Shown: piece after piece, positions 51,760 through 60,603 of the stretch
How positions within the stretch are numbered: the first letter of the stretch is position 1
Layout: the number at the start of each line of letters is the position of its first letter
Assembly (NCBI GenBank): GCA_963762825.1
Contig: CAVXLZ010000001.1
Location: 1,054,001-1,118,000 of the forward strand
Length of the DNA: 64,000 nt
DNA from: Miltoncostaea sp963762825
GTDB taxonomy: Bacteria; Actinomycetota; Thermoleophilia; Miltoncostaeales; Miltoncostaeaceae
Direction: 5' to 3'
Program-made: the position numbers and the translations under genes
The notes under the pieces: generated by a model
Told to the model about the DNA's origin: nothing
The model's database searches: none
Seen by the model: only the letters and a program-made list of their open reading frames with translations

Positions 51760-51934
51760 GAGACTAGTGCCGCGTCCGGTGGCCTGGACCGCGGCCCGGC
51801 CACGACGATCCCACCGGGCGAGGGCGCAGACGTGGTGTGTGGCCGTGGGCTGTCGGGCGATATGGGGACGCTGTATCCGCGATGATCCGCAGCGTGCCAC
51901 AACCGGGCGGACGTTGCCTGACGCGGCACTGGGA

Positions 51935-52729
51935 CTAGATCTCCTCGGCGCGGGCGGCGGCGGCGAGAACGGCGTCGGCGACGTGCGCCCGAACGGCACC
52001 CCGCTCGAGCACCGCGACGCCGGCGATGGTCGTCCCGGCTGGGGAGCTGACCCTCTGGCGCAGGACCGCCGGATCGGTGCCGTCCGCGAGAAGCGCCGCC
52101 GTCCCGCCGAGCACTGCGCCGACCATCTGCCGGGCCTGGGAGCGGGTGAGGCCGGCGGCGACCGCGCCCTCCTCGAGCCCCTCGGCCACCACCGCCACGA
52201 GGCCCGGTCCGCTTCCGGCGAGTGCGGTGGCTGCGGCGAACAACGACTCGGGGAGCGGGACGACGGCTCCGAGGGGGTCGAGGAGCTCGGCGACCTCGGA
52301 CGCGCGAGCCTCATCGAGCCCGCGCGTCGCCAGAGCGACGATCCCGGCCCCGTGGCGCACGGCGAGGTTCGGCATGGTGCGCACCAGGCCCGCCCCCGGT
52401 GCCGCCACCGCCAGCCGGTCGAGGTCCCATCCCGCGACCACCGAGAGGAGGACCGCACCGGGTCGCATCGCCGCGGCGAAGCTCGACAGGACGCCTTGCG
52501 CATCGCCGGGTTTGACGGCGACGCACACCAGATCGCAGGAGCCGGCCTCGTCGATCGTTCCCTCTCTCGCCCCGGTCTCGGCCACGGCCGAGCGGGCGAC
52601 CGCCGGAAGCGCGTCGGCGATAACCAGCCGGCGGGCCAACTCGGAACGATCCCGAGCAATGCCGACGGCGAGCGCCCGCCCCATGGCACCCGCCCCGATG
52701 AGCCCGATACTGGCCGGCCAGGCACCCAC
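51935..52729 (-). CDS. proC: Pyrroline-5-carboxylate reductase
   Basis: Last step of proline synthesis. The 264-residue protein has the Rossmann start IGLIGAGAMGRALAVGI, VCVAVKPGDAQGVLSSFA, VRTMPNLAVRHGAGI and the C-terminal signature RQRVSSPAGTTIAGVAVLER. It overlaps nothing but follows sepF by two bases, as in many Gram-positive yggS-sepF-proC clusters. Confidence 0.94.
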   Translation of the reverse strand: MGAWPASIGLIGAGAMGRALAVGIARDRSELARRLVIADALPAVARSAVAETGAREGTIDEAGSCDLVCVAVKPGDAQGVLSSFAAAMRPGAVLLSVVAGWDLDRLAVAAPGAGLVRTMPNLAVRHGAGIVALATRGLDEARASEVAELLDPLGAVVPLPESLFAAATALAGSGPGLVAVVAEGLEEGAVAAGLTRSQARQMVGAVLGGTAALLADGTDPAVLRQRVSSPAGTTIAGVAVLERGAVRAHVADAVLAAAARAEEI

Positions 52730-52731
52730 CG

Positions 52732-53298
52732 TCAGTATTGGTTGAAGAAGCCCTTCTCCAGGAGACGAGCCCTCTCCTCCGCCGAGACCTCCACGTTGCG
52801 CGGCGTCAGCATGAACACCTTGTCGGCGACACGCTGCATTCCGCCGTCGAGGGCGTAGGTGAGCCCGCTGGAGAAGTCGATCAGGCGCTTGGCGAGGTCC
52901 GTCTCCGCGCTCTGGAGGTTCAGGATGACCGGAATCGTGCCCTTGAACTTGTCGGCGATCTGCTGGGCGTCGTTGAAGCTCTTGGGGACGACCAGGTGGA
53001 CCTCGGCCGGCTGGGGTCTCGATTCGACCGACCGCATGACCGGGCGGCTGCTGGTGCGCGTCTCCTCCGAGAAGATGTCGTCGAACTCGTTGTCGCGCCG
53101 CCGCGGTCCGAGCCGCCGCACGTTGGGCCGCTCGCGGTAGGTGCGCTCGAGATCCTCGTGTGCCGATGCGCGCCGCTCCCGGTCGCGCTCCCGGTCGCGA
53201 CGATCCAGATCATCGTCGTACTCGTCCGCGTAGTCGTTGACCTCGTCGGCCATCCCGAAGTAGACGAGTGTGCGATGCCAGATGTCGGTGACGGCCAT
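52732..53298 (-). CDS. sepF: Cell division protein SepF
   Basis: Anchors and bundles FtsZ at the membrane. The 188-residue protein has an N-terminal amphipathic helix (TDIWHRTLVYFGMADEVNDY), an acidic and Arg-rich linker (about 25-85), and the SepF core (VHLVVPKSFNDAQQIADKFK, then NLQSAETDLAKRLIDFSSGL and DGGMQRVADKVFMLTP). Start one base after the yggS stop. No ftsZ in the window. Confidence 0.94.
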   Translation of the reverse strand: MAVTDIWHRTLVYFGMADEVNDYADEYDDDLDRRDRERDRERRASAHEDLERTYRERPNVRRLGPRRRDNEFDDIFSEETRTSSRPVMRSVESRPQPAEVHLVVPKSFNDAQQIADKFKGTIPVILNLQSAETDLAKRLIDFSSGLTYALDGGMQRVADKVFMLTPRNVEVSAEERARLLEKGFFNQY

Positions 53299-54009
53299 CT
53301 ACGAGAGTCCCTGGGTGGTTGTCTGGACGCGCTCGAGGAGGCCGCGCCCCACGCGGACCATCGTGGCACCCTCCTCGGCGGCGACGAGGTAGTCCTGGCT
53401 CGTACCCATCGAGAGATCGCGGAAGTCGTGACGCCCGGCCCACTCGCGGCGAAGATCGTCGGCCATGCGCCGCACCGCGGCGAAGTGGGGCCTGCTCATC
53501 TCTGCATCGCTGTGCGACGGGGGCATGGCCATGAGACCACCGATCACGAGGTCCGATTGGGCCGACACATCATCCACGAACGCCCGAAGTTGGGGCGGCA
53601 CGATACCACCTTTGGTTGGTTCCTCGGCGACGTTCACTTCGACGAGAACCCTGGTGGGACCTTCCGACCGGGAGGCGATCTCCTTGGCCAGGGCGAGGGA
53701 GTCGAGCGAGTGCACGAGCCGCACCAGGGGGAGCACGTCACGCACCTTGCGCCGCTGGAGGTGGCCGATGAAGTCGAACGTCAGCCGCCCTTCTGCAAGG
53801 GCCGCCTTCGCCTGGAGATCCTGCAGGCGGTTCTCCCCCACCACCCCGACCCCCGCCTCGATCAGAGCGGGGACGTCCTCTGTCGGGAGGTACTTCCCGG
53901 CCACGACCAGCTCCACCGCGCCGCCGGCCCGGCCTCCGCGCCGGGCCGCCTCGTCGAGCAGCGCCCGGGTCTCGGTCAGCGCTTCGCGCAGGACTTCGGC
54001 GTCGATCAC
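53299..54009 (-). CDS. YggS-family PLP homeostasis protein
   Basis: A PLP-binding, alanine-racemase-like barrel without racemase activity. The 236-residue protein has the PLP lysine in LVVAGKYLPTEDVPALI, GENRLQDLQAKA, FIGHLQRRKVRDVLP (usually Q-x-N-K), VNVAEEPTKGG and the end LSMGTSQDYLVAAEEGATMV. GTG start in a GTGA overlap with pgeF. The substitution of R-R-K for the usual Q-x-N-K is a minor oddity. Confidence 0.92.
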   Translation of the reverse strand: MIDAEVLREALTETRALLDEAARRGGRAGGAVELVVAGKYLPTEDVPALIEAGVGVVGENRLQDLQAKAALAEGRLTFDFIGHLQRRKVRDVLPLVRLVHSLDSLALAKEIASRSEGPTRVLVEVNVAEEPTKGGIVPPQLRAFVDDVSAQSDLVIGGLMAMPPSHSDAEMSRPHFAAVRRMADDLRREWAGRHDFRDLSMGTSQDYLVAAEEGATMVRVGRGLLERVQTTTQGLS

Positions 54010-54755
54010 CCGGCCACCGCCCAGACCACAGCGGCCTGGCGGCCGGTGCCGGCGCCGTCGCGTCGGTATGAGTAGAACCGCTCGGGCTCGCACGACGTGC
54101 ACGCCCCGACCGAACCGATCGCCTCATCCGGCACCCCCGCCGAGGCCAGCGCGACCCGGGCCGCCGCCGCCAGGTCCACCGCGTCGCCGGAGACGACCTG
54201 CTCGCCGAAGCGCTGGGCGAAGGTCGTCCGCACCTGAGCCGAGACCGCGTAGCAACAGGGGCCGATCCCCGGGCCGATCGCGGCGCCCACACGGGCGGGC
54301 TCCCCGAGCGCGGCGACGGTCGCCTCCAGGACGCCGGACACCAGTCCACGCCAGCCCGCGTGCGCCGCCGCCACCCGCAGCCGGTCCCGCCTCCACATGG
54401 CCACGGGCAGGCAGTCGGCGCCCAGCACCACGAGGGCCACCCCCGGCAACCCGGTCACGAGGCCGTCTCCCTCGGGCCATTCGCGGAGATGGCCGAGGAA
54501 TCCGCCGTCGGCGCCCGTCACCTCGCGCACGCCGGCGCCGTGCACCTGGCAGCCCATGGCGACGTGCGCGGGGTCGAGCCCGAGCTCGTCGCAGACCAGC
54601 GCGCGGTTGGCCCGCACGCGCTCGTCGGGGTCGTCGCGATCCATCCCGAGGTTGAGCCCGGCGAAACCGCCGGTGCTCACCCCCCCGCGACGAGTGGTGA
54701 AGACCGCGCGCGCCGGGGCCTGCGTGGGCACCTCGATCAACTCCAGACCGCTCAC
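54006..54755 (-). CDS. pgeF: PgeF/YfiH-family multicopper-oxidase-like protein (purine nucleoside phosphorylase fold)
   Basis: A 249-residue laccase-domain protein. The zinc or copper ligand set is visible: His in GCQVHGAGVREV, Cys in VLGADCLPVAMWR and His in AAAHAGWRGLVSGV. Family members act on purine nucleosides or as peptidoglycan-editing factors. GTG start overlaps the cca stop by four bases. The order pgeF-yggS-sepF is widely conserved and puts it in a division and cell-wall setting. Confidence 0.92.
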   Translation of the reverse strand: MSGLELIEVPTQAPARAVFTTRRGGVSTGGFAGLNLGMDRDDPDERVRANRALVCDELGLDPAHVAMGCQVHGAGVREVTGADGGFLGHLREWPEGDGLVTGLPGVALVVLGADCLPVAMWRRDRLRVAAAHAGWRGLVSGVLEATVAALGEPARVGAAIGPGIGPCCYAVSAQVRTTFAQRFGEQVVSGDAVDLAAAARVALASAGVPDEAIGSVGACTSCEPERFYSYRRDGAGTGRQAAVVWAVAG

Positions 54756-55933
54756 TCCCGATGCTCCCGGACGATCTGCAGGGCCATCGCGACCTGGTCC
54801 TCGTGCCCCCCCACGCGCCCATCGAGCAGCGCAGCGCGCACCTCGGACAGCGCATGGCCGATCGCCGGGCCGGGCGTGACGCCCCGGCGGACGAGATCTG
54901 CCCCCGTGACGGTCGGGGCAAGGTCCGATGCCCACCAGTCGCCGACCACCGCGGCGCCGGCCGCGAGGGCCCCGACGGCTGTGGCCGGAGGGGCCGCGCG
55001 CAACAGCCGGTCGACGCGCGATGGCGCCTCCGCCCTGCCCAGCTCCTGCGCGAGAGTGACCCCGTCCCGGCCCTCCTTGGCGATCGCCCGGGCCCAGCCC
55101 GGGAGCGCCACCCGATCGATGGCCTCCTCCCGCAGGCCTGCGCCGAGCCGCAGCGCCCAGACCGGGAGCGGCGGCGCGGCGGAGTGAGCGGCGGCGCTTT
55201 CGACGGCATCGATCGCCGATGTCGCATCGGAGCGGACCCAGGGCACACCGAGCCTCCTCAACACCGCCAGCGCCCGCGCGGCTCCACCTTCGGTGAGTAC
55301 CCGGCGCAGCTCCTCGCCCACCCTGGAGGAGGACGGGTCGAGGTCCGGCGCCACCGCGCGGGCCGCGGCTTCGGTGTCCTCTGCCAGGCGCAGCCCGAGC
55401 CGAGCCGCGTAGCGAGCGGCGCGCACAAGACGGCTGGGGTCCTCGACGAAGGCCTCCGGCCGAGCGGCGCGCAGGAGACCTTCAGCCAGATCGGCCGCAC
55501 CGCCGAGAGGATCGACGAGCTCGCCCCGGCGGACCCCGGTCAGGCGAAGCGCCATGGCGTTGGCCGTGAAGTCCCGTCGCGCGAGGTCGTCGGACAGATC
55601 CCCGGGGCCGACCGTCGGCAGGGCGCCGGGCGCCGCGTAGCTCTCGGTTCGCGCGCTGACGAGGTCGATGTGCCCTCCGTGAGGGAGCTCGATGTGGGCC
55701 GTGCCGAAGCGCGGATGGGTCACCACGCGGGCGCCCAGCGTCCGTCCGAGGTGCGTGGCGGCGGCCAGCGCGTCGCCCTCCACCACCAGGTCCAGCTCGT
55801 CCCCAGCGGGCAGATCCAGCAGCGCGTCGCGCACGACACCGCCCACGACGCTCACCTCGCCGTCGAGCACGGACGCGACCCGCCGCACGAGCGGGTGAGC
55901 GCCCACGCGGGTCGCCACCAGACTAGGATTCAC
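54752..55933 (-). CDS. CCA tRNA nucleotidyltransferase/poly(A) polymerase-family protein
   Basis: A 393-residue nucleotidyltransferase. The head domain starts with VSVVGGVVRDALLDLPAG and ELDLVVEGDA. RRDFTANAMALRL and the arm EDPSRLVRAARYAARLGLRL follow, as in CCA-adding enzymes. The first metal Asp of the usual D-x-D appears as Glu (E-L-D). No HD phosphohydrolase domain is seen. None of the three tRNAs here encodes CCA, so a CCA-adding enzyme is needed. GTG 55933 is taken; the longer frame upstream is antisense to the next gene. It could also be a poly(A) polymerase-type paralogue. Confidence 0.85.
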   Translation of the reverse strand: MNPSLVATRVGAHPLVRRVASVLDGEVSVVGGVVRDALLDLPAGDELDLVVEGDALAAATHLGRTLGARVVTHPRFGTAHIELPHGGHIDLVSARTESYAAPGALPTVGPGDLSDDLARRDFTANAMALRLTGVRRGELVDPLGGAADLAEGLLRAARPEAFVEDPSRLVRAARYAARLGLRLAEDTEAAARAVAPDLDPSSSRVGEELRRVLTEGGAARALAVLRRLGVPWVRSDATSAIDAVESAAAHSAAPPLPVWALRLGAGLREEAIDRVALPGWARAIAKEGRDGVTLAQELGRAEAPSRVDRLLRAAPPATAVGALAAGAAVVGDWWASDLAPTVTGADLVRRGVTPGPAIGHALSEVRAALLDGRVGGHEDQVAMALQIVREHRE

Positions 55934-55939
55934 GTCGTG
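55924..55939 (+). promoter_or_regulatory. Leaderless promoter: TAGGAT, 7 nt, GTG
   Basis: TAGGAT (55924-55929) is followed by TCACGTC and the GTG at 55937 of the small plus-strand gene. It lies inside the first codons of the divergent cca gene. Confidence 0.5.
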
Positions 55940-56188
55940 GCCTACGATCCGGTCTCCAGAAAGCTCGCGGCCGTGGCCCCCGTGGCCCCCGATCTGCTCG
56001 CCCGCTTCGAGCGCTTCGAGGCCCTCACGCTGCTCGAGCTGCGTGAGGCCTTCGACGGGGCGGACCGTCGCTTCCAGGAGTGGGTGCGATCGCCCGAGAA
56101 CGAGGGACGACCGATCTCCGAGGCGCCCGACTACCTCGATCGGATCGCGCTCGACAGCCTCCTGGAGCGGCGCACCTGGGCTGAGTGA
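55937..56188 (+). CDS. Small conserved-looking helical protein
   Basis: An 83-residue, mostly helical, acidic protein (AYDPVSRKLAAVAPVAPDLL, then ARFERFEALTLLELREAFDG and ADRRFQEWV). Codon use is strongly coding. It is the only plus-strand gene in the 44-64 kb block and its start lies three bases from the divergent cca start. No family recognised. The start is fixed by the -10 box rather than a ribosome binding site. Confidence 0.65.
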   Translation: MAYDPVSRKLAAVAPVAPDLLARFERFEALTLLELREAFDGADRRFQEWVRSPENEGRPISEAPDYLDRIALDSLLERRTWAE

Positions 56189-56202
56189 CACCGGCCACGC
56201 CG

Positions 56203-56601
56203 CTATCGCGATGCGATCAGCGCCACGGCCTCGACCTCGACGCGAGCACCCAGGGGCAGACGTGAGACCCCGACCGTCGCTCGGGCGGGGGCGTGTCCGG
56301 TGAAGGCCGTGGCGTAGACCTCGTTCATCGCTGCGAAGTCGCCGGCAAGATCCGTGAGGTACACGGTCGTCTTCGCCACATCCCCCATCGTTGCGCCCGC
56401 CGCGGCGAGGATCGTGGCCAGGTGGCGCAGGGCCACCGCAGCCTGCTCCCGGACGTCGGCGGCCACGAGCTCCCCGGTCGCCGGGTCGATGCCCAGCTGG
56501 CCGGACACGAAGACCATCTCACCCGGCCCGGCCACCACGGCCTGGCTGTAGGGAGCCCCGGCCACGGGCGCAGGGGCGGCCTCGGTGCGAACGCGTCTCA
56601 T
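56203..56601 (-). CDS. ridA: RidA-family enamine/imine deaminase
   Basis: Clears reactive enamines from PLP enzymes. The 132-residue protein has the family marks GAPYSQAVVAGPGEMVFVSG, LRHLATILAAAGATMGDVAK and the signature ARATVGVSRLPLGARVEVEA with the conserved Arg. It lies ten bases after hisF. A separate leaderless promoter overlaps the hisF stop, so it may be read both with the his operon and alone. Confidence 0.93.
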   Translation of the reverse strand: MRRVRTEAAPAPVAGAPYSQAVVAGPGEMVFVSGQLGIDPATGELVAADVREQAAVALRHLATILAAAGATMGDVAKTTVYLTDLAGDFAAMNEVYATAFTGHAPARATVGVSRLPLGARVEVEAVALIASR

Positions 56602-56614
56602 GCCCGGGAGACTA
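56599..56614 (-). promoter_or_regulatory. Leaderless promoter of ridA, sharing the hisF stop codon
   Basis: On the minus strand TAGTCT (56614-56609), CCCGGGC, then ATG at 56601. The TAG is the hisF stop codon. Confidence 0.45.
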
Positions 56615-57367
56615 CTTGCGGACCGGGACTCCCGCCGTCGCCATCGCGGCCTTCACCTGGGCGATCGAATAGATGCCGTCGTGGAAGACCGACGCGGCCA
56701 GGACCGCATCGGCCTTGCCGGCGGTCACGGCCTGGGCGAAGTGCTCCAATCGCCCGGCGCCGCCGGAGGCGATCACGGGCACAGGGACGGCTGCCGACAC
56801 GGCCGCCAGCAGATCGACGTCGAAGCCGTCCTGCGTGCCGTCGCGGTCCATGCTGGTCAGCAGGATCTCCCCGGCACCGCGGCCGGCGGCCTCGGCCGCC
56901 CAGGCGACCGCCTCGCGGCCCGTCGGAAGCCTCCCCCCGTTCAGGAAGACCTCCCAGCCCGAGCCGTCCTCGCGGCGCTTGGCGTCGATCGCCACGACGA
57001 TGCACTGCGCGCCGAAGCGGGCCGACGCCCGCTCGATGAGGCGGGCATCACGCACCGCGGCCGAGTTGAGCGACACCTTGTCGGCGCCGGCGGCGAGCAC
57101 CGCCTGGATGTCGTCCTCCGAGCGCAAGCCGCCGCCGATCGTGAACGGGATGAACACCTGCTCCGCGGTCCGCCGGGCGAGCTCGACGATCGTCGCACGG
57201 CCCTCATGGCTGGCCGTGATGTCGAGGAACACCAGCTCGTCGGCTCCCTCCGCGTCGTACCGCGCGGCGAGCTCGACCGGATCCCCAGCGTCCCGGAGCC
57301 CCACGAAGTTGACCCCCTTGACCACCCTGCCGTCGTTGACGTCGAGGCACGGGATGACACGGATCAT
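56612..57367 (-). CDS. hisF: Imidazole glycerol phosphate synthase, cyclase subunit
   Basis: With HisH makes imidazole glycerol phosphate and AICAR from PRFAR. The 251-residue barrel begins IRVIPCLDVNDGRVVKGVNF with the catalytic Asp, then IPFTIGGGLRSEDD, ADKVSLNSAAV, and the second catalytic Asp in LLTSMDRDGTQDGFD. ATG 57367 shares a base with the hisA stop (TGATG). Confidence 0.97.
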   Translation of the reverse strand: MIRVIPCLDVNDGRVVKGVNFVGLRDAGDPVELAARYDAEGADELVFLDITASHEGRATIVELARRTAEQVFIPFTIGGGLRSEDDIQAVLAAGADKVSLNSAAVRDARLIERASARFGAQCIVVAIDAKRREDGSGWEVFLNGGRLPTGREAVAWAAEAAGRGAGEILLTSMDRDGTQDGFDVDLLAAVSAAVPVPVIASGGAGRLEHFAQAVTAGKADAVLAASVFHDGIYSIAQVKAAMATAGVPVRK

Positions 57368-58107
57368 CAGCGGGCCCCGGCTCCCAGCACCTCGAGAGCC
57401 TCGGCGATGGTGAAGCGCCCCTCGTAGAGCGCCCGCCCCACGATGACCCCGTCGAGATTCGGTATGCCGAGATCGCGGAGACGGCCGAGATCCTCGAGGG
57501 AGGAGACTCCGCCGGACGCGATCAGCCGCAGGGGCGGAGCGGCCTCGGCCAGGCGACGCATCGCAGCAAGGTTCGGGCCGCCGAGCGTCCCATCGCGATT
57601 GATGTCGGTGTACGCGAGACGCCGGACACCCATCGAGACCAGACCGGTGGCGACCTCGACCGCGTCGCGATCCGATATCTGGGTCCATCCGTGGGTGGCG
57701 ACCTTGCCCTGACGGGCGTCGAGGGCCACCACGAGCCCGTCGCCGAGGCGATCGATCGCCCAGCTCAGGAGATCCTTGTCGTCGATGACGGCTGTGCCCA
57801 CCACGACCCTGGTCACCCCGGTGGCGAGCGCCGTCTCGATCGCCGGACGCGACCTCAGCCCGCCGCCGAGGTGTATCGACCCCGGGAAGGCGGCGGCGAT
57901 GCTCGCCACGAGAGCGGCGTGGACGGGCTCGCCGGCCCGCGCCCCGTCGAGGTCGACGACGTGCAGCGATGTGGCCCCCTCGTCGGCGAAATGCCGGGCC
58001 TGATCGACAGGGTCGTCACTGAACACGGTCGACTGCGAGAAATCGCCCTGCCGCAGACGCACGGCCTGCCCGTGCTGGAGATCGATGGCGGGATAGAGGG
58101 TGATCAC
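57367..58107 (-). CDS. hisA: ProFAR isomerase
   Basis: Isomerises ProFAR to PRFAR. The 246-residue barrel has LYPAIDLQHGQAVRLRQGDF, HLGGGLRSRPAIE and YTDINRDGTLGGPNL with the paired catalytic Asp residues. In some actinobacteria (PriA) the enzyme also serves tryptophan synthesis; no trpF was seen here, so dual use cannot be excluded. GTG 58107 in a GTGA overlap with hisH. Confidence 0.96.
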   Translation of the reverse strand: MITLYPAIDLQHGQAVRLRQGDFSQSTVFSDDPVDQARHFADEGATSLHVVDLDGARAGEPVHAALVASIAAAFPGSIHLGGGLRSRPAIETALATGVTRVVVGTAVIDDKDLLSWAIDRLGDGLVVALDARQGKVATHGWTQISDRDAVEVATGLVSMGVRRLAYTDINRDGTLGGPNLAAMRRLAEAAPPLRLIASGGVSSLEDLGRLRDLGIPNLDGVIVGRALYEGRFTIAEALEVLGAGAR

Positions 58108-58754
58108 GGGCGGATCGGGAGCGGGTCGCGCGCGGACGCGACGCCGGCGAGCCAGCGCCCGAGCAGTCCAAGGCCCGCCGCGCTGGATTTCTCGGGATGG
58201 AACTGGACGCCCGTCACGCCCTCGCGCCCCGCCGCGGCGCAGAACTCGACCCCATGGTCGGCCCGTCCCAGCACGAGCGAGTCGTCCTCGGGCTCGCAAC
58301 CGTAGGTGTGGACGAAGTAGAAGGTGGATGGCGCATCGTCGTCGTCGTCGGGGCTCAACACCGAGTCGGTCGTCCAGCGGACGCGGCTCCACCCGATGTG
58401 CGGAAGCTTGAGATCGGTTCCCAGTCGCCGCGCGGCGCCCGGCAGAAGCCCGAGCCCGGCGACCCCGGGGCTCTCCTCGCTCTCGTCGAACAGGAGCTGC
58501 AGACCGAGGCAGATCCCCATCACCGGGACCCCGGCGGCGGCGGCGTCGAGGACGACCCGGTCGAGCCCCGTGGCGCGAATCCGGCGCATCGCCTCTCCGA
58601 AGTGACCGACGCCCGGGAGCACGACCGCATCGGCGTCCTTGGCGCCCCCGGGCTCGCGAACGACGCGAACCCGGGCCCCGACGCGCTCGAGGGCCTTGGT
58701 GGCGCTACGCAGGTTGCTCATCTCGTAGTCGAGGACGGCGACGAGCGGCGTCAC
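58104..58754 (-). CDS. hisH: Imidazole glycerol phosphate synthase, glutaminase subunit
   Basis: Supplies ammonia to HisF. The 216-residue class I amidotransferase has VAVLDYEMSNLRSATKALER, the nucleophile Cys in VMGICLGLQLLFDESEES, and the His/Glu of the triad in GVQFHPEKSSAAG. An acidic run of Asp (PDDDDDAP) lies in a surface loop. GTG 58754 in a GTGA overlap with hisB. Confidence 0.96.
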   Translation of the reverse strand: MTPLVAVLDYEMSNLRSATKALERVGARVRVVREPGGAKDADAVVLPGVGHFGEAMRRIRATGLDRVVLDAAAAGVPVMGICLGLQLLFDESEESPGVAGLGLLPGAARRLGTDLKLPHIGWSRVRWTTDSVLSPDDDDDAPSTFYFVHTYGCEPEDDSLVLGRADHGVEFCAAAGREGVTGVQFHPEKSSAAGLGLLGRWLAGVASARDPLPIRP

Positions 58755-59338
58755 AGGCTCCCCTTCGTCGACGGCACGCCCGATACGCGCGGGTTCGGCG
58801 CCACCGCCTGGGCCAAAGCGCGGGCAAGCGCCTTGAAGGTGCACTCGATCACGTGGTGGGCGTTGCCGGGCACGAGCAGCCGGATGTGGATCGTGAGGCC
58901 GGCATGGTTCGCGAGTCCGCGGACGAACTCCTCGACGAGCTCGGTCTCGAAGCCGCCGATCACCGTCGTCGGCAACGGCACGTCGACGGCTGCGTACGGC
59001 CGCCCCGAGAGGTCCACCGCCGCCTGCACCAGGCACTCGTCCATCGGGATCAATGCGGAGCCGTAGCGCTCGATCCCCGAACGGTCGCCGAGCGCGGCGC
59101 CGAGCGCCTGACCGAGGGTGATGCCGACGTCCTCCACCGTGTGGTGGCTACCGGTCTCGAGATCCCCCCGCGCCTCGACCTCGATGTCGATCAGCGAGTG
59201 CCGGGCGAGCAACGTCAGCATGTGATCGAAGAACCCGACACCGGTCGACACCGTCGAGGCGCCCGCACCGTCGAGATCGACGCGGACGCGCACGTCGGTC
59301 TCACCGGTCTTCCGGTGGGTCTGCGCCCCGCGGCTCAC
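58751..59338 (-). CDS. hisB: Imidazoleglycerol-phosphate dehydratase
   Basis: Monofunctional 195-residue dehydratase (no phosphatase domain). It begins RGAQTHRKTGETDVRVRVDL and carries the two manganese-binding repeats GVGFFDHMLTLLARHSLID with SHHTVEDVGITLGQAL, and ANHAGLTIHIRLL with GNAHHVIECTFKALARAL. GTG 59338 in a GTGA overlap with hisD. The usual hisC between hisD and hisB is absent. Confidence 0.96.
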   Translation of the reverse strand: MSRGAQTHRKTGETDVRVRVDLDGAGASTVSTGVGFFDHMLTLLARHSLIDIEVEARGDLETGSHHTVEDVGITLGQALGAALGDRSGIERYGSALIPMDECLVQAAVDLSGRPYAAVDVPLPTTVIGGFETELVEEFVRGLANHAGLTIHIRLLVPGNAHHVIECTFKALARALAQAVAPNPRVSGVPSTKGSL

Positions 59339-60603
59339 GCCGACCGCCTGCGGGCCTCGGCCGAGCGCCGGTGCATCGCGAACCCCTCCGCATCGGCTAG
59401 CGCGACCAGGTGGGGGGTCAACGCCTCGACGGCCTCGTCGGTCATGTCGACCACGGACATCCTCCGCAGGAAGGTGGTGGGTCCGAGGGCGGACGCGTGA
59501 CGCGCGGCGCCCCCGGTGGGCAGGACGTGGTTGGAACCGGCGACGTAGTCGCCGAACGCGGTGGCGCAGTTCGGCCCGATGAAGACCGCTCCCGATCGCC
59601 CGATGCGCGACGCAGTGTCGGCTGCGTCGAGGGTCGCGATCTCCAGGTGCTCGGGAGCGAACGCCTCGGCCAGCTCGATCGCCACGTCCATGCTGGCACA
59701 CTCCACAAGGGTGATGGGTCCGACGGATTCCGGGAGGTCGCCGAGTTCACCCGCGACAGCGGCGAGCACCCGCCGATCCGCGCTCACGAGAACCGCCGGT
59801 GAATCGGGGCCGTGCTCGGCCTGCGCCAGGAGATCCAGCGCGATCGCGCGAACGTCGCACGAGGTATCGGCGATGATCATCACCTCGCTGGGGCCGGCCA
59901 CGCCATCGATCCCGACGGTTCCCACAACCTGACGCTTGGCCTCCTGCACCCACGGGCTCCCGGGTCCGACGATGACGGCCACCGGCGCGATGGTGTCGGT
60001 GCCGAATGCGAGTGCGCCGATCGCGGCGGCCCCCCCTGCGGCGTAGACCTCGTCGACCCCCAGCATGGACGCCGTCGCGAGAATCGTCGGGTCGGGCCGG
60101 CCGTCGGCGCCGGGCGGGCTCACCACCGCGATCCGCGGGACACCCGCCACCTGTGCCGGAACGACGCCCATGATGAGGCTCGACGGGTAGGCCGCTCGCC
60201 CGCCCGGCACGTAGCAGCCGGCCGAGTCCACCGGCACGGAGCGGATCTCCACACTCTGGCCCGCGGCCAGGCGCACACGCCGGTCCCCGGGCAGGATCGC
60301 CTCGGCGACGGTCCTCACCTGATCGGCGGCGGTCGACAGAGCGGCCCGCAGGTCGTCGCCGATCTGCTCCGCGGCCTCCTTCAGCGCCCGCGCGGGGACC
60401 CTGAGGTCATCGCGGGTGAAGGCGGCGCAGTCGAACCGCCGGACGCCCTCGACGAGCGCCTCGTCGCCGCGCATGCGAACGGCCTCGAGGACCTCTGCCA
60501 CGCCGCCCGCCAGCCCGGCGACGTCCAGCGCCGGCCGCAGGGTGAGCGCAAGCGCGTCCGCACCTCCCGGCCGAAGGTGCTCGCGGCGCGGGGCCCCACT
60601 CAT
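59335..60603 (-). CDS. hisD: Histidinol dehydrogenase
   Basis: Oxidises histidinol to histidine in two NAD-dependent steps. The 422-residue enzyme shows CYVPGGRAAYPSSLIMGVVP, GPGSPWVQEAKRQVVGTVGI, zinc ligands in LLAQAEHGPDSPAVL, FAPEHLEI, and GSNHVLPTGGAARHASALGP. It overlaps hisG by four bases. Confidence 0.96.
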   Translation of the reverse strand: MSGAPRREHLRPGGADALALTLRPALDVAGLAGGVAEVLEAVRMRGDEALVEGVRRFDCAAFTRDDLRVPARALKEAAEQIGDDLRAALSTAADQVRTVAEAILPGDRRVRLAAGQSVEIRSVPVDSAGCYVPGGRAAYPSSLIMGVVPAQVAGVPRIAVVSPPGADGRPDPTILATASMLGVDEVYAAGGAAAIGALAFGTDTIAPVAVIVGPGSPWVQEAKRQVVGTVGIDGVAGPSEVMIIADTSCDVRAIALDLLAQAEHGPDSPAVLVSADRRVLAAVAGELGDLPESVGPITLVECASMDVAIELAEAFAPEHLEIATLDAADTASRIGRSGAVFIGPNCATAFGDYVAGSNHVLPTGGAARHASALGPTTFLRRMSVVDMTDEAVEALTPHLVALADAEGFAMHRRSAEARRRSA